In this document: in pieces, positions 10,914 to 21,605 of the stretch
How positions within the stretch are numbered: the stretch's first letter is position 1
How the letters are laid out: each line of letters begins with the position of its first letter
DNA from: Branchiostoma floridae
Taxonomy: Eukaryota > Chordata > Leptocardii > Amphioxiformes > Branchiostomatidae
Assembly (NCBI RefSeq): GCF_000003815.2
Contig: NC_049996.1
Coordinates: 10,569,597-10,632,884 of the forward strand
Direction: 5' to 3'
DNA: 63,288 nucleotides
Translations under genes and position numbers: made by a program
The notes under the pieces: generated by a model
Seen by the model: the letters and a program-made list of their open reading frames with translations, nothing else
Told to the model about the DNA's origin: nothing
Databases searched by the model: none

Positions 10914-13062
10914 CAACCTGACTTGAGTGACATCCCAGTATCCCCTCAACCACAAGAGGTTACGAGGATACTACAAGATCTCCCGCCACTACAAGTGGGC
11001 CTTCAACCAAATCTTCAACAGGCTTGGATATGGAAGTGTTTTAATAGTAAAAGGTCAGTATTATTGAGGATACAAATGACATTAAATAAATATGATATGT
11101 ATGCTTGCTTGCTTAAGTCGAGTCCATCCGGCCTCGAGTTGTGATGGCAGCCCATGCGTCTATCATTGCTCGTTGTAGGTTGTCAACCTCAAGGCCAGTG
11201 TCTTTCCTGAGCATGTCTATGTATGTTGCTGTTTGAAAATGGCAATACAATACAAGCTTCTTATTTGTGCAGGGCTCACAGTACCCACCTGCAACCTATG
11301 AATTGCATACTAGTGAATAATTTCAGGGTCAGTATTATGAATCACTGTTGAATGAATCTAGTCAACTGTGTACCAAAGCTTGTGCCGTGGTGTGGCATGG
11401 ACAATGTACTGGGTGTTTGCTGAAATTTCTTCAAATTCTGACAACTTGCAAAATTGCAAGTACATGTACAATCATGTAACAGAAGAAAAGTATTTACAAA
11501 ATGTACAATCATGTTTAGGCCACAGCAAGTGACACTATTTAATACAAGAGGGGAAAAAATGCCATACAGAAAATTTACTTGGTGTTGCCTTATATTGACA
11601 GTTTGGAATTCTGTGGTTGTCCCTAAAAGCTCTTACTATATTTAAATGGAACCAATGATTTCATCTTGAAATCTTAAGTCTATGTTTAATAACATTATGG
11701 TTGTTTTTTTCTGCAGATAATCTAGACATAGCTCCTGACTTCTTTGACTACTTCCTGAGTACACTCCCACTCTTACAACAGGACTCTTCTCTCTGGTGCG
11801 TGTCTGCCTGGAACGACAACAGCAAGGAACACATGACAGACAAGGTCTGCAATTGAAAATTTTTTTTGTGTTAGATGCATGTTTTTTTATCAGACAAAAC
11901 TCTATGGATATGTGTGTGCATGTGTGCTTGCGTATGGCTACACGAACTTGGTACTCATAAAGTAGGATGAAGAATGAACCATTGAAATGGTGGAAAGGAC
12001 AATGAGTATATTCATGGCTAAATAAAGGTTCAGTAAAAATCTCATTTATACCTTAGTCTATCTACATTGTATATGACCATCTGTGAATCACAGAGGATCT
12101 TATAACCAGTTTTCTCTAGCCTGACTAAAATCGCGCCCCTTGCGGCCGGCCCTACAATTGCCGCCACCCTAGGAGGGGTCATTGATTCTAGCCAGCGAGA
12201 GCTTGTGTAAACACAGGCTACAGTTATCTCGACCCTAGAATTTTCTTGAAGCATCTGATAATTCAATCAATAATGGTTAATAATGTTCATTAGAATTCAG
12301 TGAAATATAGCTGCTGCTTGCTATGTACGGCAGGTTTTATATGTACCCTTGTGGCACATCTTTTTTTAATCCCTCTTTGCTGCTGTCCTTGGTGATGAAA
12401 TTTTTTAAAATGTTTTTTCCAGACCTGCTGTACAGAACAGACTTCTTCCCTGGGCTGGGCTAGATGATGCTGAAGAACCTCTGGGATGAGCTGGAACCCA
12501 AGTGGCCAGCCAGGTACAGTTAGATTTCTAAGGATTTTTTTTCTGACTTGTTTTGTCTTTGGTATGTTTACCTTTACAGAGGGGAAGCATATTGTTTTTG
12601 CTCGGTTTCTTCTTCTCCAAACAAATAATGCCATTGACCTGGACCCAACAGCTGTCACCGTGGTTACTGGAGGTGAAGCAAACACCCTGTGGTGTTCATT
12701 TAGTAATGGGACAGAGCTGGAGGACTGCTATGTAGATAAAGGTGTTTGAGAAAGAATAGATAAACTGAGCAGTTAGGCAAGGTAAACATTATATTTGCCT
12801 GTAAATGCTGCCTTTCTAGTTTGCATATTTTCCCCCCAAATGTCAGATGGTGGGATCTTTGTACATGCACATGTAGGTACACAAGAATGGGACAGGAAAT
12901 ATTCTGCATTTGCTTGCTAATGTTGGTTTTGTTGTATAATATTTCTTGTGTTTGTTAGTTTCTGGTAGGACTGAATGAGGCACCCCCGATCAGCGTAAGG
13001 ACCGTTCCTGTATACGCTCGGAAATCTGCAGGACCAGTACACTCGGCAGGTGGGGTTAGCAA
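10914..13062 (+). pseudogene. MGAT1: MGAT1 (GlcNAc-transferase I) pseudogene, four exon remnants
   Basis: MGAT1 adds the first GlcNAc to the alpha-1,3 mannose of N-glycans in the Golgi. Four exon-like blocks with AG/GT borders match it in order: 10914-11053 (QPDLSDIPV, then GYYKISRHYKWAFNQIF), 11717-11844 (NLDIAPDFFDYF, then SLWCVSAWNDNSKEHM), 12423-12513 (LLYRTDFFPGLG, then LWDELEPKWPA) and 12959-13062 (FW, then RSCIRSEICRT). The damage is clear: an extra base near 10942 shifts the frame; the metal-binding EDD motif reads KDN across the first junction; TAG replaces the Trp after PGLG; and two stops plus a frameshift lie in the FWDDWMRRP region. The N-terminal and C-terminal parts were not found. 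The splice phase between blocks 2 and 3 does not fit, while that between 3 and 4 does. Confidence 0.88.
12117..12230. mobile_element. Small MITE with TAGCCTG/CAGGCTA ends
   Basis: It starts TAGCCTGACTAAA and ends GTAAACACAGGCTA, within an MGAT1-relic intron. A second copy in the opposite orientation lies at 18418-18519. It has no coding capacity. Confidence 0.7.
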
Positions 13063-14630
13063 GTAAGTGTCCATGGTTCTTTCCAATGTCTAACATTTTT
13101 GTGTGGTACTGGTACACCCTTAGTGGCAATAGGTTTAATCTTCCAACTATCAATCCCTTTAGACTTGAATTTCAGGTAATTTGCACATGGCTACAGGTCA
13201 CCTTTGTTAAACATTATTACAGTCCATGTATGACATAAATGTATCCACTAATTACAAGACTGACACATAATTTATGGTGACAGCCGGGTTATTGTCTTTG
13301 GAGATAAGATAAATATATATCATACTGTCATGGGCTAAAAGTACTTTCTAAAGGCCAGCAGCATAACTGAACATTTTTCAAATTTGTCTAATAGCACCAA
13401 ATTTGGCACACCTGTACTCTGAACAAGTATAGATGTGGAGGCATCTCAATTCCTTCAACTCCTACCCAGAAATAATTTTTTGCCATTTTTTTGGCCATTT
13501 TCAAAGCACAGATGCCTCTCACTTCACCTCTAGATCCAAATTTTTATCGAGTATGTTCAACTACATGACTTGTGTACCAAATTTGGTGCTTTCAGACGAG
13601 TTTGATAAAAGGCTGGGCTGTCTCCCAGGCCTGGCCTTTTATGTGCTCTACATGTATATGCTGTTGTCATGTTACATCTGTTACATAGGGATGAAATATC
13701 TGCCCCTCCCTGCAGGTTGTACCTACAGACAGTAGACAGGAGGCCAGTGTAGATCTGCTGACCAGGCTCTTCCTGGTGCTGTTGGAAGTCGGTCTTGCCT
13801 GCCCTTCTCCATCAAAACCTTCCAGACTGAAGTGAAAAGGTAAATAGGCACTGTTAGCAGTGTTTCTATCCATTAACACAGGCAAGAAGCTCTCTTTTCT
13901 ATGAGTGTCCCAGTTCGGTTCTGCTTGTGCCTATATGCTCAGCAAGTTAGCAACACGAACTTCCCTCAAGCTTTGGTTGCTGATGTGGAGTGGTGGAAGT
14001 GGAGGCGGAGTTTTATTAAAGTATACATGCATCATCTTAAATTTTCAGGGAGCTTTCTGTGGCCCATTGGTGTAGCAAATTTAGGTCTTCTTGTAGGTGG
14101 GAGGGTTGGCGTGTAAGTCTGCTCTGGATAGGGGTGATGTCATCTATGAATTTCAACTCTTGAGTGACAAATATGCCTTGTGCCACATAAGTTATTCCCA
14201 TTTTAAGGAGGCATTCTGGTAGAGCACACGTTGTTTTCTGCCAGATGCGAATTCACGTATCCATGTTAATAGTAACGACAGTCGTCAGCCCAGTTAGAGT
14301 AGTCTTGCTATTGCAGTGGTGTGAGGTCTACATGATCAGCTGAGCCTTTGGAAATCTGACTGAAGAGTCAGGACTGCACTGCTTTTGGGGCTTCAAATTG
14401 TCAAATTGGCTATATGTCTTGTTTACCTGTTTACAATCAAAACAGGAGAACAAATCCTGCATGTCTTTACCAAAACATTTTCATCCACATAATCAGTCAT
14501 GATGATGGCTGCAAAATACATGTTCCTGGAATATTGTCTTAAAACTAACGAAGCAAACTTTCTAATGATGTTTTACTTTCCAAACTTAGAGTGTGCAGTT
14601 TATATGCTGTACCAGTAGGTTATATAACAA
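13063..14630. other. No clear gene; one exon-like segment
   Basis: No MGAT1 homology continues here. At 13717-13841 an AG/GT-bounded segment (CTGCAG before, GTAAAT after) reads open for about 38 codons before a TGA. I do not recognise it. The remainder is AT-rich and non-coding. Confidence 0.5.
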
Positions 14631-14957
14631 CAGGGCTCGAAATAGTTTTTTCTGCATACCTGCACTGGTGCAGGGGACATTGAAAATTACCTGCACCAGA
14701 CAAATTTTACCTGCACCACTCTGAATTTAGGAAGTATGGATCATACTAAAACTGTTGAGGAACCATTGCTATTTTTTTCTTTTATTGTGGTAACAGTCAA
14801 TGTAGCTAATAACAATCTTCATACACCTGCATCATTTCTGTATGAAACCCAGTACATGTACCAGTGCAGGTTAGGTGCAGGTAGACATCAGAAATACCTG
14901 CACAGCTCCAATTTTACCTGTACTAACCTGCATATGCAGGTGGTATTTCGAGCCCTG
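14631..14957. mobile_element. hAT-like MITE with perfect 14-bp terminal inverted repeats
   Basis: The termini CAGGGCTCGAAATA (14631-14644) and TATTTCGAGCCCTG (14944-14957) are exact inverted repeats. The interior is dominated by variants of ACCTGCACCAG and TGCAGGTA. The CAGGG ends suggest hAT mobilisation, but no clean 8-bp target duplication is visible. A diverged copy lies at 26971-27258, and partial tandem pieces lie at 26260-26475. Confidence 0.85.
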
Positions 14958-15100
14958 AACAGTGATATGAACTTTCTTAATTACCATCCCTAATGAAAGC
15001 CATATTTTTGTTATTGGTTCAAATAAATCTGAAAGCCACACCAAGTATTATTGGCTGCCAAGGACATCTGTTAAGTATTTTATGTTTCTTTTCTACTCAG

Positions 15101-16630
15101 ATGGAGTTCAGAGGTGAGACCCATGCAAGAGCATTACCTACTGATAGAGAGATGTGCAACTTTGTGGAGGTCATTAATGGCCTTATTGCAGAATGTCAAG
15201 CCAAACAAGGCACACAAAGTAGCCATGAGATCAGTTATGTCTTATGCAGACTGGAGTCAGCAATCAGAAATCTTGCACTGATCAGTTCCATCGTATTGTC
15301 TGCCATGAGAGAACCTTCTCCCTACCGTCTTGGATACCTGAAACAAGTACTTTCGGCCTGCAGTAATCTACAGGATGATTTAGAACAGACACATTCATTC
15401 TATGCCAAGAAAGCAGAAGAGGTGGACTCGTATAGGTATCGAGTTTCTCTGGAGCACAGCAGCATGGGAAGGCCGCGAAAGCACATAACAGAAGAACAGG
15501 TATCATACCTGCGTGAACTCGGATTCACCTGGCTGAAAATTGCCGAACTGTTAGGTGTTTCCTTTAGCACGTTGAAGAGGAGACAGAGAGAGTTTGACTT
15601 GGGGGGGAAAAATTATACAGAAATCACAAATGAGGAACTGGACATGGCAGTGATTGGCCTAAAAAGATTGTTGCCAAATCATGGGGAAAATTATCTTTGG
15701 GGTACATTAAAATCCCAGGGAATATATGTGTCAAGGCAGAGACTCCGTGACTCTATTCACAGAGTGGATCCTATCAATACTGCCCTGCGGTGGTTTCTCA
15801 CCACATCCCGTAGAACATATCATGTCCCATGCCCGAATGCCTTGTGGCACATTGACAGTCATATGAAACTGATTAGATGGGGGTTTGTGTTTCAGGGGGG
15901 GATTGATGGTTTTTCCAGGACTATTGTGTACCTTGTATGTAATACTAATAATAGGGCTGCAACAGTGTACAAGGCTTTTCGTTTGGCAGTCGCCCAGTGG
16001 GGTGTTCCAGCCCGGGTGAGGTCAGACTATGGTATGGAAAATACCAAAGTAGCCTTGTATATGCTGATTAAGAGAGGGGTTGAGAAAAATCCCTTCTTGA
16101 CTGGGAAATCTACACATAACCAGAGAATCGAACGTCTTTGGCGCGAAGTGCATCGGTGCATAGTGGAGGTCTGGCGTTCTCTCTTCCACTCCATGGAGTC
16201 CGAGGGAATGCTAGACCCATCCAATCCCCTGCACCTGTTCTGTCTGCACTTTGTGTTTTGCCCCCGTATAAACATAACTGTTGATGCGTTTGTTGATGGA
16301 TTTAATTCGCATAAAGTCAGGACAGCCCACAACTTATCTCCACGTCAGTTGTGGGTGGAAGGTATCATGAGACTATGGCACTCGGGGAGGTCAGCCATCA
16401 AGAACATTTTGGAAGAACAAATTGATGAACAGACTTATGGCATTGATTGGGAAGGGCCTGTGCCTGAACTGCAGGTTCACAACAATGTTGATGTGCCCAG
16501 AGGTCTGGATGTATCAGGAGAGCAACAGAGGGCACTGAGAGCACGCATTGATCCTTTGGATTTTGTTGATATTTATGACACTTCACAATACCTACAGGCT
16601 CTATACATCATGTCTCACATGGTGCAATAA
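15101..16630 (+). CDS. Integrase-core (DDE) protein, intact ORF
   Basis: The ORF is 509 codons from ATG 15101, which directly follows an acceptor-like TTTTCTACTCAG; an in-frame ATG at 14993 would add 36 residues without domain character. Around residues 122-165 a helix-turn-helix-like region (GRPRKHITEEQ, then WLKIAELLGVSFSTLKRR) probably binds DNA. The integrase core follows, with an intact catalytic triad: D252 (WHIDSH), D309 (VRSDYG) and E344 (QRIERLW), 34 residues lying between the last two. After it comes the conserved HLFCLHFVFCPRIN block. There are no stops or frameshifts. The protein resembles the animal 'integrase core domain-containing' family, with no gag, protease or reverse transcriptase nearby, so it is either a DNA transposon of integrase type or a domesticated descendant. 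Terminal repeats were not identified. Confidence 0.85.
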   Translation: MEFRGETHARALPTDREMCNFVEVINGLIAECQAKQGTQSSHEISYVLCRLESAIRNLALISSIVLSAMREPSPYRLGYLKQVLSACSNLQDDLEQTHSFYAKKAEEVDSYRYRVSLEHSSMGRPRKHITEEQVSYLRELGFTWLKIAELLGVSFSTLKRRQREFDLGGKNYTEITNEELDMAVIGLKRLLPNHGENYLWGTLKSQGIYVSRQRLRDSIHRVDPINTALRWFLTTSRRTYHVPCPNALWHIDSHMKLIRWGFVFQGGIDGFSRTIVYLVCNTNNRAATVYKAFRLAVAQWGVPARVRSDYGMENTKVALYMLIKRGVEKNPFLTGKSTHNQRIERLWREVHRCIVEVWRSLFHSMESEGMLDPSNPLHLFCLHFVFCPRINITVDAFVDGFNSHKVRTAHNLSPRQLWVEGIMRLWHSGRSAIKNILEEQIDEQTYGIDWEGPVPELQVHNNVDVPRGLDVSGEQQRALRARIDPLDFVDIYDTSQYLQALYIMSHMVQ

Positions 16631-16868
16631 TTGTAGAGACTGGGCATGGTATTTCCAAAGAGGATAACTCAAGAAAGGAACAATAGATTTTAATGATTTT
16701 TGGTATGTAGGTACCTTAGACAATGTTGCACACATTGCAAAATGGGAGTACATTTGCATAATTAATAGAAATATTCTATCATAGCAGTTTTTTCAATGTA
16801 TCTCTTGTCCCAGACATAACATGGTCTTGACATTTAAATGGCAGGTTTGAGCCCCCTAACATTTGATT

Positions 16869-16973
16869 TTGGAACTGCAGGGGCATTTTTGCCAAGACAT
16901 TCCAAAGAGGATAACTAGATGTTGGAACTGCAGGGGCATTTTTGCCAAGACATTCCAAAGAGGATAACTAGAA
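16869..16973. repeat. 53-bp tandem duplication
   Basis: TTGGAACTGCAGGGGCATTT through GAGGATAACTAGA occurs twice in tandem. The shorter core TTCCAAAGAGGATAACT also occurs at about 16653, just after the integrase stop. This may mark the 3' end structure of that element. Confidence 0.8.
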
Positions 16974-19900
16974 GGAGCGATGTATTTCCATCATGTATAA
17001 GTCATTTGCATAACATTTACAAAAAGCACTAAATATATCAGAGGTATGAGGTCATAATTGTCAGGAAACTGTCCGAAATTACTTTTTCTGGTCTAATTAT
17101 CATAAATCAATGCTTGCTCTCAGTGTTCTCTGTGAACTTTCTGAACATTCCAACCAAATTTGTATGGATTAGTGTATACTATTGTTATGTATGTTACTAT
17201 TATTATGTATACTATCATTATTATGTCCTTACTACCAGATGAATTCCAAACAAGTTTTTGACAGGTCACTCCCTGAGTGCCATAGTCTCAGGGTACCTTG
17301 TTGACTCTTGTGTTAAGATCCTGCAGTTTTTATATACATGTAGATGTTATTGTACTGCTGCCATTTAATTTTAGAAGTTATAACTGTAAGGAACAAAATT
17401 GCTATTTTGCAATGTTCCCACAAGACTATCTTCCAGATATAGCTACATTTAAGCTTCCACAGATCTTTTACTCTCTTTGGGTAACTATACTTTCATTATA
17501 ATTGTACCAGGACGTACCCAAACAGTTTTTTTCATTTGTCATTGAGCCTGGAAAAGTTCACCCCAGAAAGGTGACATGGGTGTAGTCTAGTGACCAACAA
17601 GTCATAAGGCTGATATGTGTAATAACACTAAACATACATAAAGTCGAAACACTGCTTGATATAAGGTCAGGTCATTGTTAAATTTCACCTGTTTTTTCTT
17701 CTGAGTAATGGATATTGAAGCCATCAATCATACTGGAAGCCTGACATTTTACTTTTCAAATGAATACACATGCCCCGAAAGATTCAAGATGTTTTGATGA
17801 GCTGCTTTCCCTAAGTACCTTAAAGTTTGTATGATGGTGTTTGCTGTCATTATGTTATATTATATTTTTATATTATACAGGTGGTGTGTGATTCTTGTTA
17901 TTATACTCTGGTACAAATTTGCTGTTGTGTACCACTTTACCACCATTTGCAAATGTTGTGTATTGGGAAGGTGTTTCAATTAGTCTACCAAACTTTATTG
18001 TATGTCAATTGTGTCATTTCTTTCAATTTTGAAGTCTCTCAAATTGATATATTTTATATCTATTTATAAATATCATCTATATAGATATATCATGCCTACT
18101 AGCTTGTAAAATTTCAGTTGCCACATAATTCTATTATCTATTTCTTGCTTTGACATGTTTTGGCAGTACACAAACAATATCTGTACAGTAGCTCATCTTT
18201 GCACCTGGTAATTTATTTTCCATCCATTGTGTATAATCAAAACTTGCTGCAAGTGCTCGGTGACACTTTGAACTTTGATGACAAACTGTTTAAAGGTTAT
18301 GTCTTCTGATGTAGGTATGTCTGGAATATCATATTAAAGACTTTAGCAATCAATCCATTTATCTCAGTTTATATTTTACTTCCTAGTTTTTGTATCTTTG
18401 GTTTTGATAGCCTGTGTTTATACACAATCCTTCCCTGGCTGGGATTAATGACCATCTACCCTCGGTGGCAGTAACTTACTGAAGGGCTGGCAGCTAGGAG
18501 AGCGACTTTAGTCAGGCTAAGGTTTTGGACGCTATGATGTTAATGTGGCAGAATGGAGTTGACATAAGGCAAAAGTGGTGAATGTTTTGACCCCCAAGCA
18601 GGGTTATTTTGAAAATATTATATACTCATTTTGGCCATAGCAAGTAAATCTTATGGTTGACCTCTGCAGATTGAAAAAATAGTGAGATAGAGTAAAAGAA
18701 AACAAGATGGCTAAGTTTTCCACATATATATGCAATAAACATTGTTAAAAAACAAGGATTGAGTCGACGCAACATGGTGTCACAGCCAACTAGGCATTCC
18801 TTCCTGTATTCAAGACGTGATCTAGTGTAGTAAAGGTGACACTAGTGTAGTAGACAGTGGCATCACTTATCAAGACTGAATATGGCAACAATGTACTCCT
18901 GGCTTCCATATTGGTGCCACTTTTACAACTACTTAGTAGCCTAACTATAACTGCAGTCATGGCTACCTGGCTAGTGTCACTTCTACAAGTACCCGTTTAT
19001 CCAAAAATGATGTTTTGAAGGAAAGGGTTTGTCGAGTCACAGACACTCAAACACAAACAGACCGACACACTTCATAATGGCAAACAAATGTAATTTCTTC
19101 CGAGGTAGTGTACTGTTGTTCCTTACATCAAATCTGGTATCTGACGCCACAGATACAAGACATCAGCTTTGCAATATGTAAATGGTTACCTTTCTTTTTA
19201 TAACACATCTTGCATTGGTTTAATTTCTTAATGGCATCATGTACTGAATACAGTTAACTGGCAACAGGACAACAACATTCTGGTTCCTGCGATGTTTGAT
19301 TAGGAAGCGTCTCTAATACAGTATATTTCTTCTATACTTTGACAAGAGAAAGATACAGAGGCTGCAGAGGGATTCAATGGACAGGTTTACGAGGTAGCCT
19401 CATACATGTGCCAAACGTACTACCTGATAACATTTTATCAGTATGAAAACAAGGTGACTTCTATAAGTATTGCTATGAAAACAAGGTGACTTCTATAAGT
19501 ATTGCTCTATTATATATAATATAATTATAGTGAAAACACCAGTACCAACATAAAAAGGGGAGACCTAACCCTACATAGCCAGGCCATTTACACTTTCTCA
19601 TGTCTTTGATAACATGAATATTGGTGAATGCAGGCACTTGCATACCAACTCAATTAGCCAACACTCAAAAAAACTGCTTGGAAGATAATTTCAGCTGATG
19701 TAAAATTCCACCACAGTTAGTCAACATTTTTAAACATCGTGTGTTCGAGTGATGAACATCAAGAATCCTGTGATAAGTGTACATCAATACTTTGTTCAAC
19801 AAAAAATAACTTACTTCAATCCTAAGACATCATCTTACTCCAATCTTAAGACATAATTTGCTGGCCATGTGATTCCTGAGATGTCAATTGAAGTAAAACT

Positions 19901-20982
19901 AGGGCTCTAAATTCCACCTGCCTATACCATTAAGTGCAGGAATTTCTAGTGTCTACCAACATTGGCCCATAAGAAAACCAGTCTACAACACAAGGCTGAC
20001 ATACCAGCAGTTGTGGTTGATTGATCAAATGAAAAGGTAGCAATCACTGCCAAAAATGATTTTTTCTTATTTTGCTTACCCCAGGGACAATTCTTGTATG
20101 AAGAAAAATGTTCTTGCAGGAAGAAAATGTAGAAAAAGATGCAAGCAAAACGAGAAAGTACAATTTTTTTTTTAGACATTTAAGCAAACTCTTATTATTT
20201 TTTCTTACAATGCAAGAAAAAAAATTCTAGAAATTCTTTTTTTTTTCTAACCAGATTCAACTCTTAAGAAATACAAGAATTTTTTTTCTTCCAGGAAGAT
20301 AAATTTTCTGCGAGGAAGCAAAACAAGATAAACAAGAAAAGGCATTTTGAGAAATACAAGAAAACAAATCTCAAATTTTCTCAAAAACTTAACAAGAAAA
20401 AATTTGCTTGCCCCATGGACAAGCACATTTTTCTAACAGTTCTTGGAGACAGAATAATTTTCTTCCTGGAAGATAAATTTTCTGTGAGGAAGCCAAACAA
20501 GATAAACAAGAAAAAGCATTTTTGGTACATGTATAAGTAGACCTGATTGATCACATTAAAAAGTAGTTATTACACCTGATTGATTTAAATGAAATGGCAA
20601 CAATTCACTATTCCTGTTTGATTAAAAAAGTATGGATCAACTAAACATGATTGATCCACTATGTACAATTGATGAAATGAAAGTAATAATAAATTATACA
20701 TACTAACTGATCAACTAATAATCAACTAAGAATGATTGACAAATGTTTTTGGTGACCCCATCATGATTTAATGTTGCAAAAAGTTGCTGGTTCGGTTAAA
20801 TTTGGGAAAGGACAAATTTCACTGTATATTACGCTAATGCAGCTATGAAATAAAATGTGAAAATTTAGTTCACCTGACTTCAATGGTAGGGAGACTAAGC
20901 CAAAAAAAATGATACCAAAATGTTAGGAATTTGGGGCGTTCTCATAGAAGCAGTGCTACTCCATTGACAACCAAGTAATGGC
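16974..20982. other. Intergenic DNA without a supported gene
   Basis: AT-rich with many short ORFs lacking coding character. It contains the MITE at 18418-18519, a 33-bp tandem duplication at 19443-19506 (ATGAAAACAAGGTGACTTCT), and an adenine-rich zone at 20050-20520. In that zone AAGATAAATTTTCTG and AAACAAGATAAACAAGAAAA recur. The nearest genes are the integrase ORF to the left and the AAA+ gene terminus to the right. Confidence 0.6.
18418..18519. mobile_element. Second TAGCCTG/CAGGCTA MITE, inverted
   Basis: It starts TAGCCTGTGTTTATACACA and ends GACTTTAGTCAGGCTA. It reads as the reverse complement of the copy at 12117-12230, with internal divergence. Confidence 0.65.
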
Positions 20983-21605
20983 TTATGGCCTACCACTCAG
21001 GAACCTTTGGAAGGAGTATTCCAAGTCTTCCTGAGTGATAAGCCCGCATCCCTGGATGTCATTGGGGTAGCAGCGAGCGTACATATGTCTCTCTGCCTCT
21101 TTGACAACCTGGCGGGCCAGTCTGCCATTCATCTTTGATCTCTGTGGTTCTGTGGAACTGTTTTCTACTGTGGTTGCCAGGTCCTGGTTTGCCTGGCTGG
21201 TTAAACGCAGGCCTTTGTTTTCCACTTCCATCCTCATGATGTCTGCCAGCTCCTTTACATTGAAGTCAGGGAAATCAAAGTTGTAGGCTATCCGTGACTT
21301 CAGTCCTGGATTGACATCCAGCAATGAAGCCATCTCCGCGGGATAGCCTGCGAAAATCATGATGGGATCACCACCTTCCATAAAACTCATGATTTCCTCA
21401 AGCGCCTCCTTGCCCACATCCTTTGATGAGGAGTCGGCCTGTGCCAACCGGTAGGCTTCGTCCACCAGCATCACACCACCCTTGCTGGCTTGGACTTTTT
21501 TCCTGGTCTTTTCCGACGTATGCCCCACCCACTTCGAGGTCAGGTCGCCCCTCTGGACGACCACAGGCTGTTCTTTCGATACTATCCCGATCTTGTAGAG
21601 GAAAC
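20983..21605 (-). CDS. AAA+ gene terminal exon: Walker B to C-terminus
   Basis: The last exon is 623 nt with the stop TAA at 20985-20983. It carries the CbxX-type pore region (LTSKWVGHT), Walker B VMLVDEAYRL with both acidic residues, the sensor-1 strand IMIFAGYP, and NPGLKSRIAYNFDFPDF with the putative arginine finger. The C-terminal helical lid contains NGRLARQVVKEAERH. All ATPase residues are intact, so the enzyme is probably active. Confidence 0.9.

Noticed and set aside
12486-12749. 87-codon plus-strand ORF overlapping an MGAT1 relic exon
   Set aside because: It starts inside the MGAT1 block in another frame and crosses its donor. The later part (TNNAIDLDPTAVTVV) looks coding-like but has no acceptor or recognised family.
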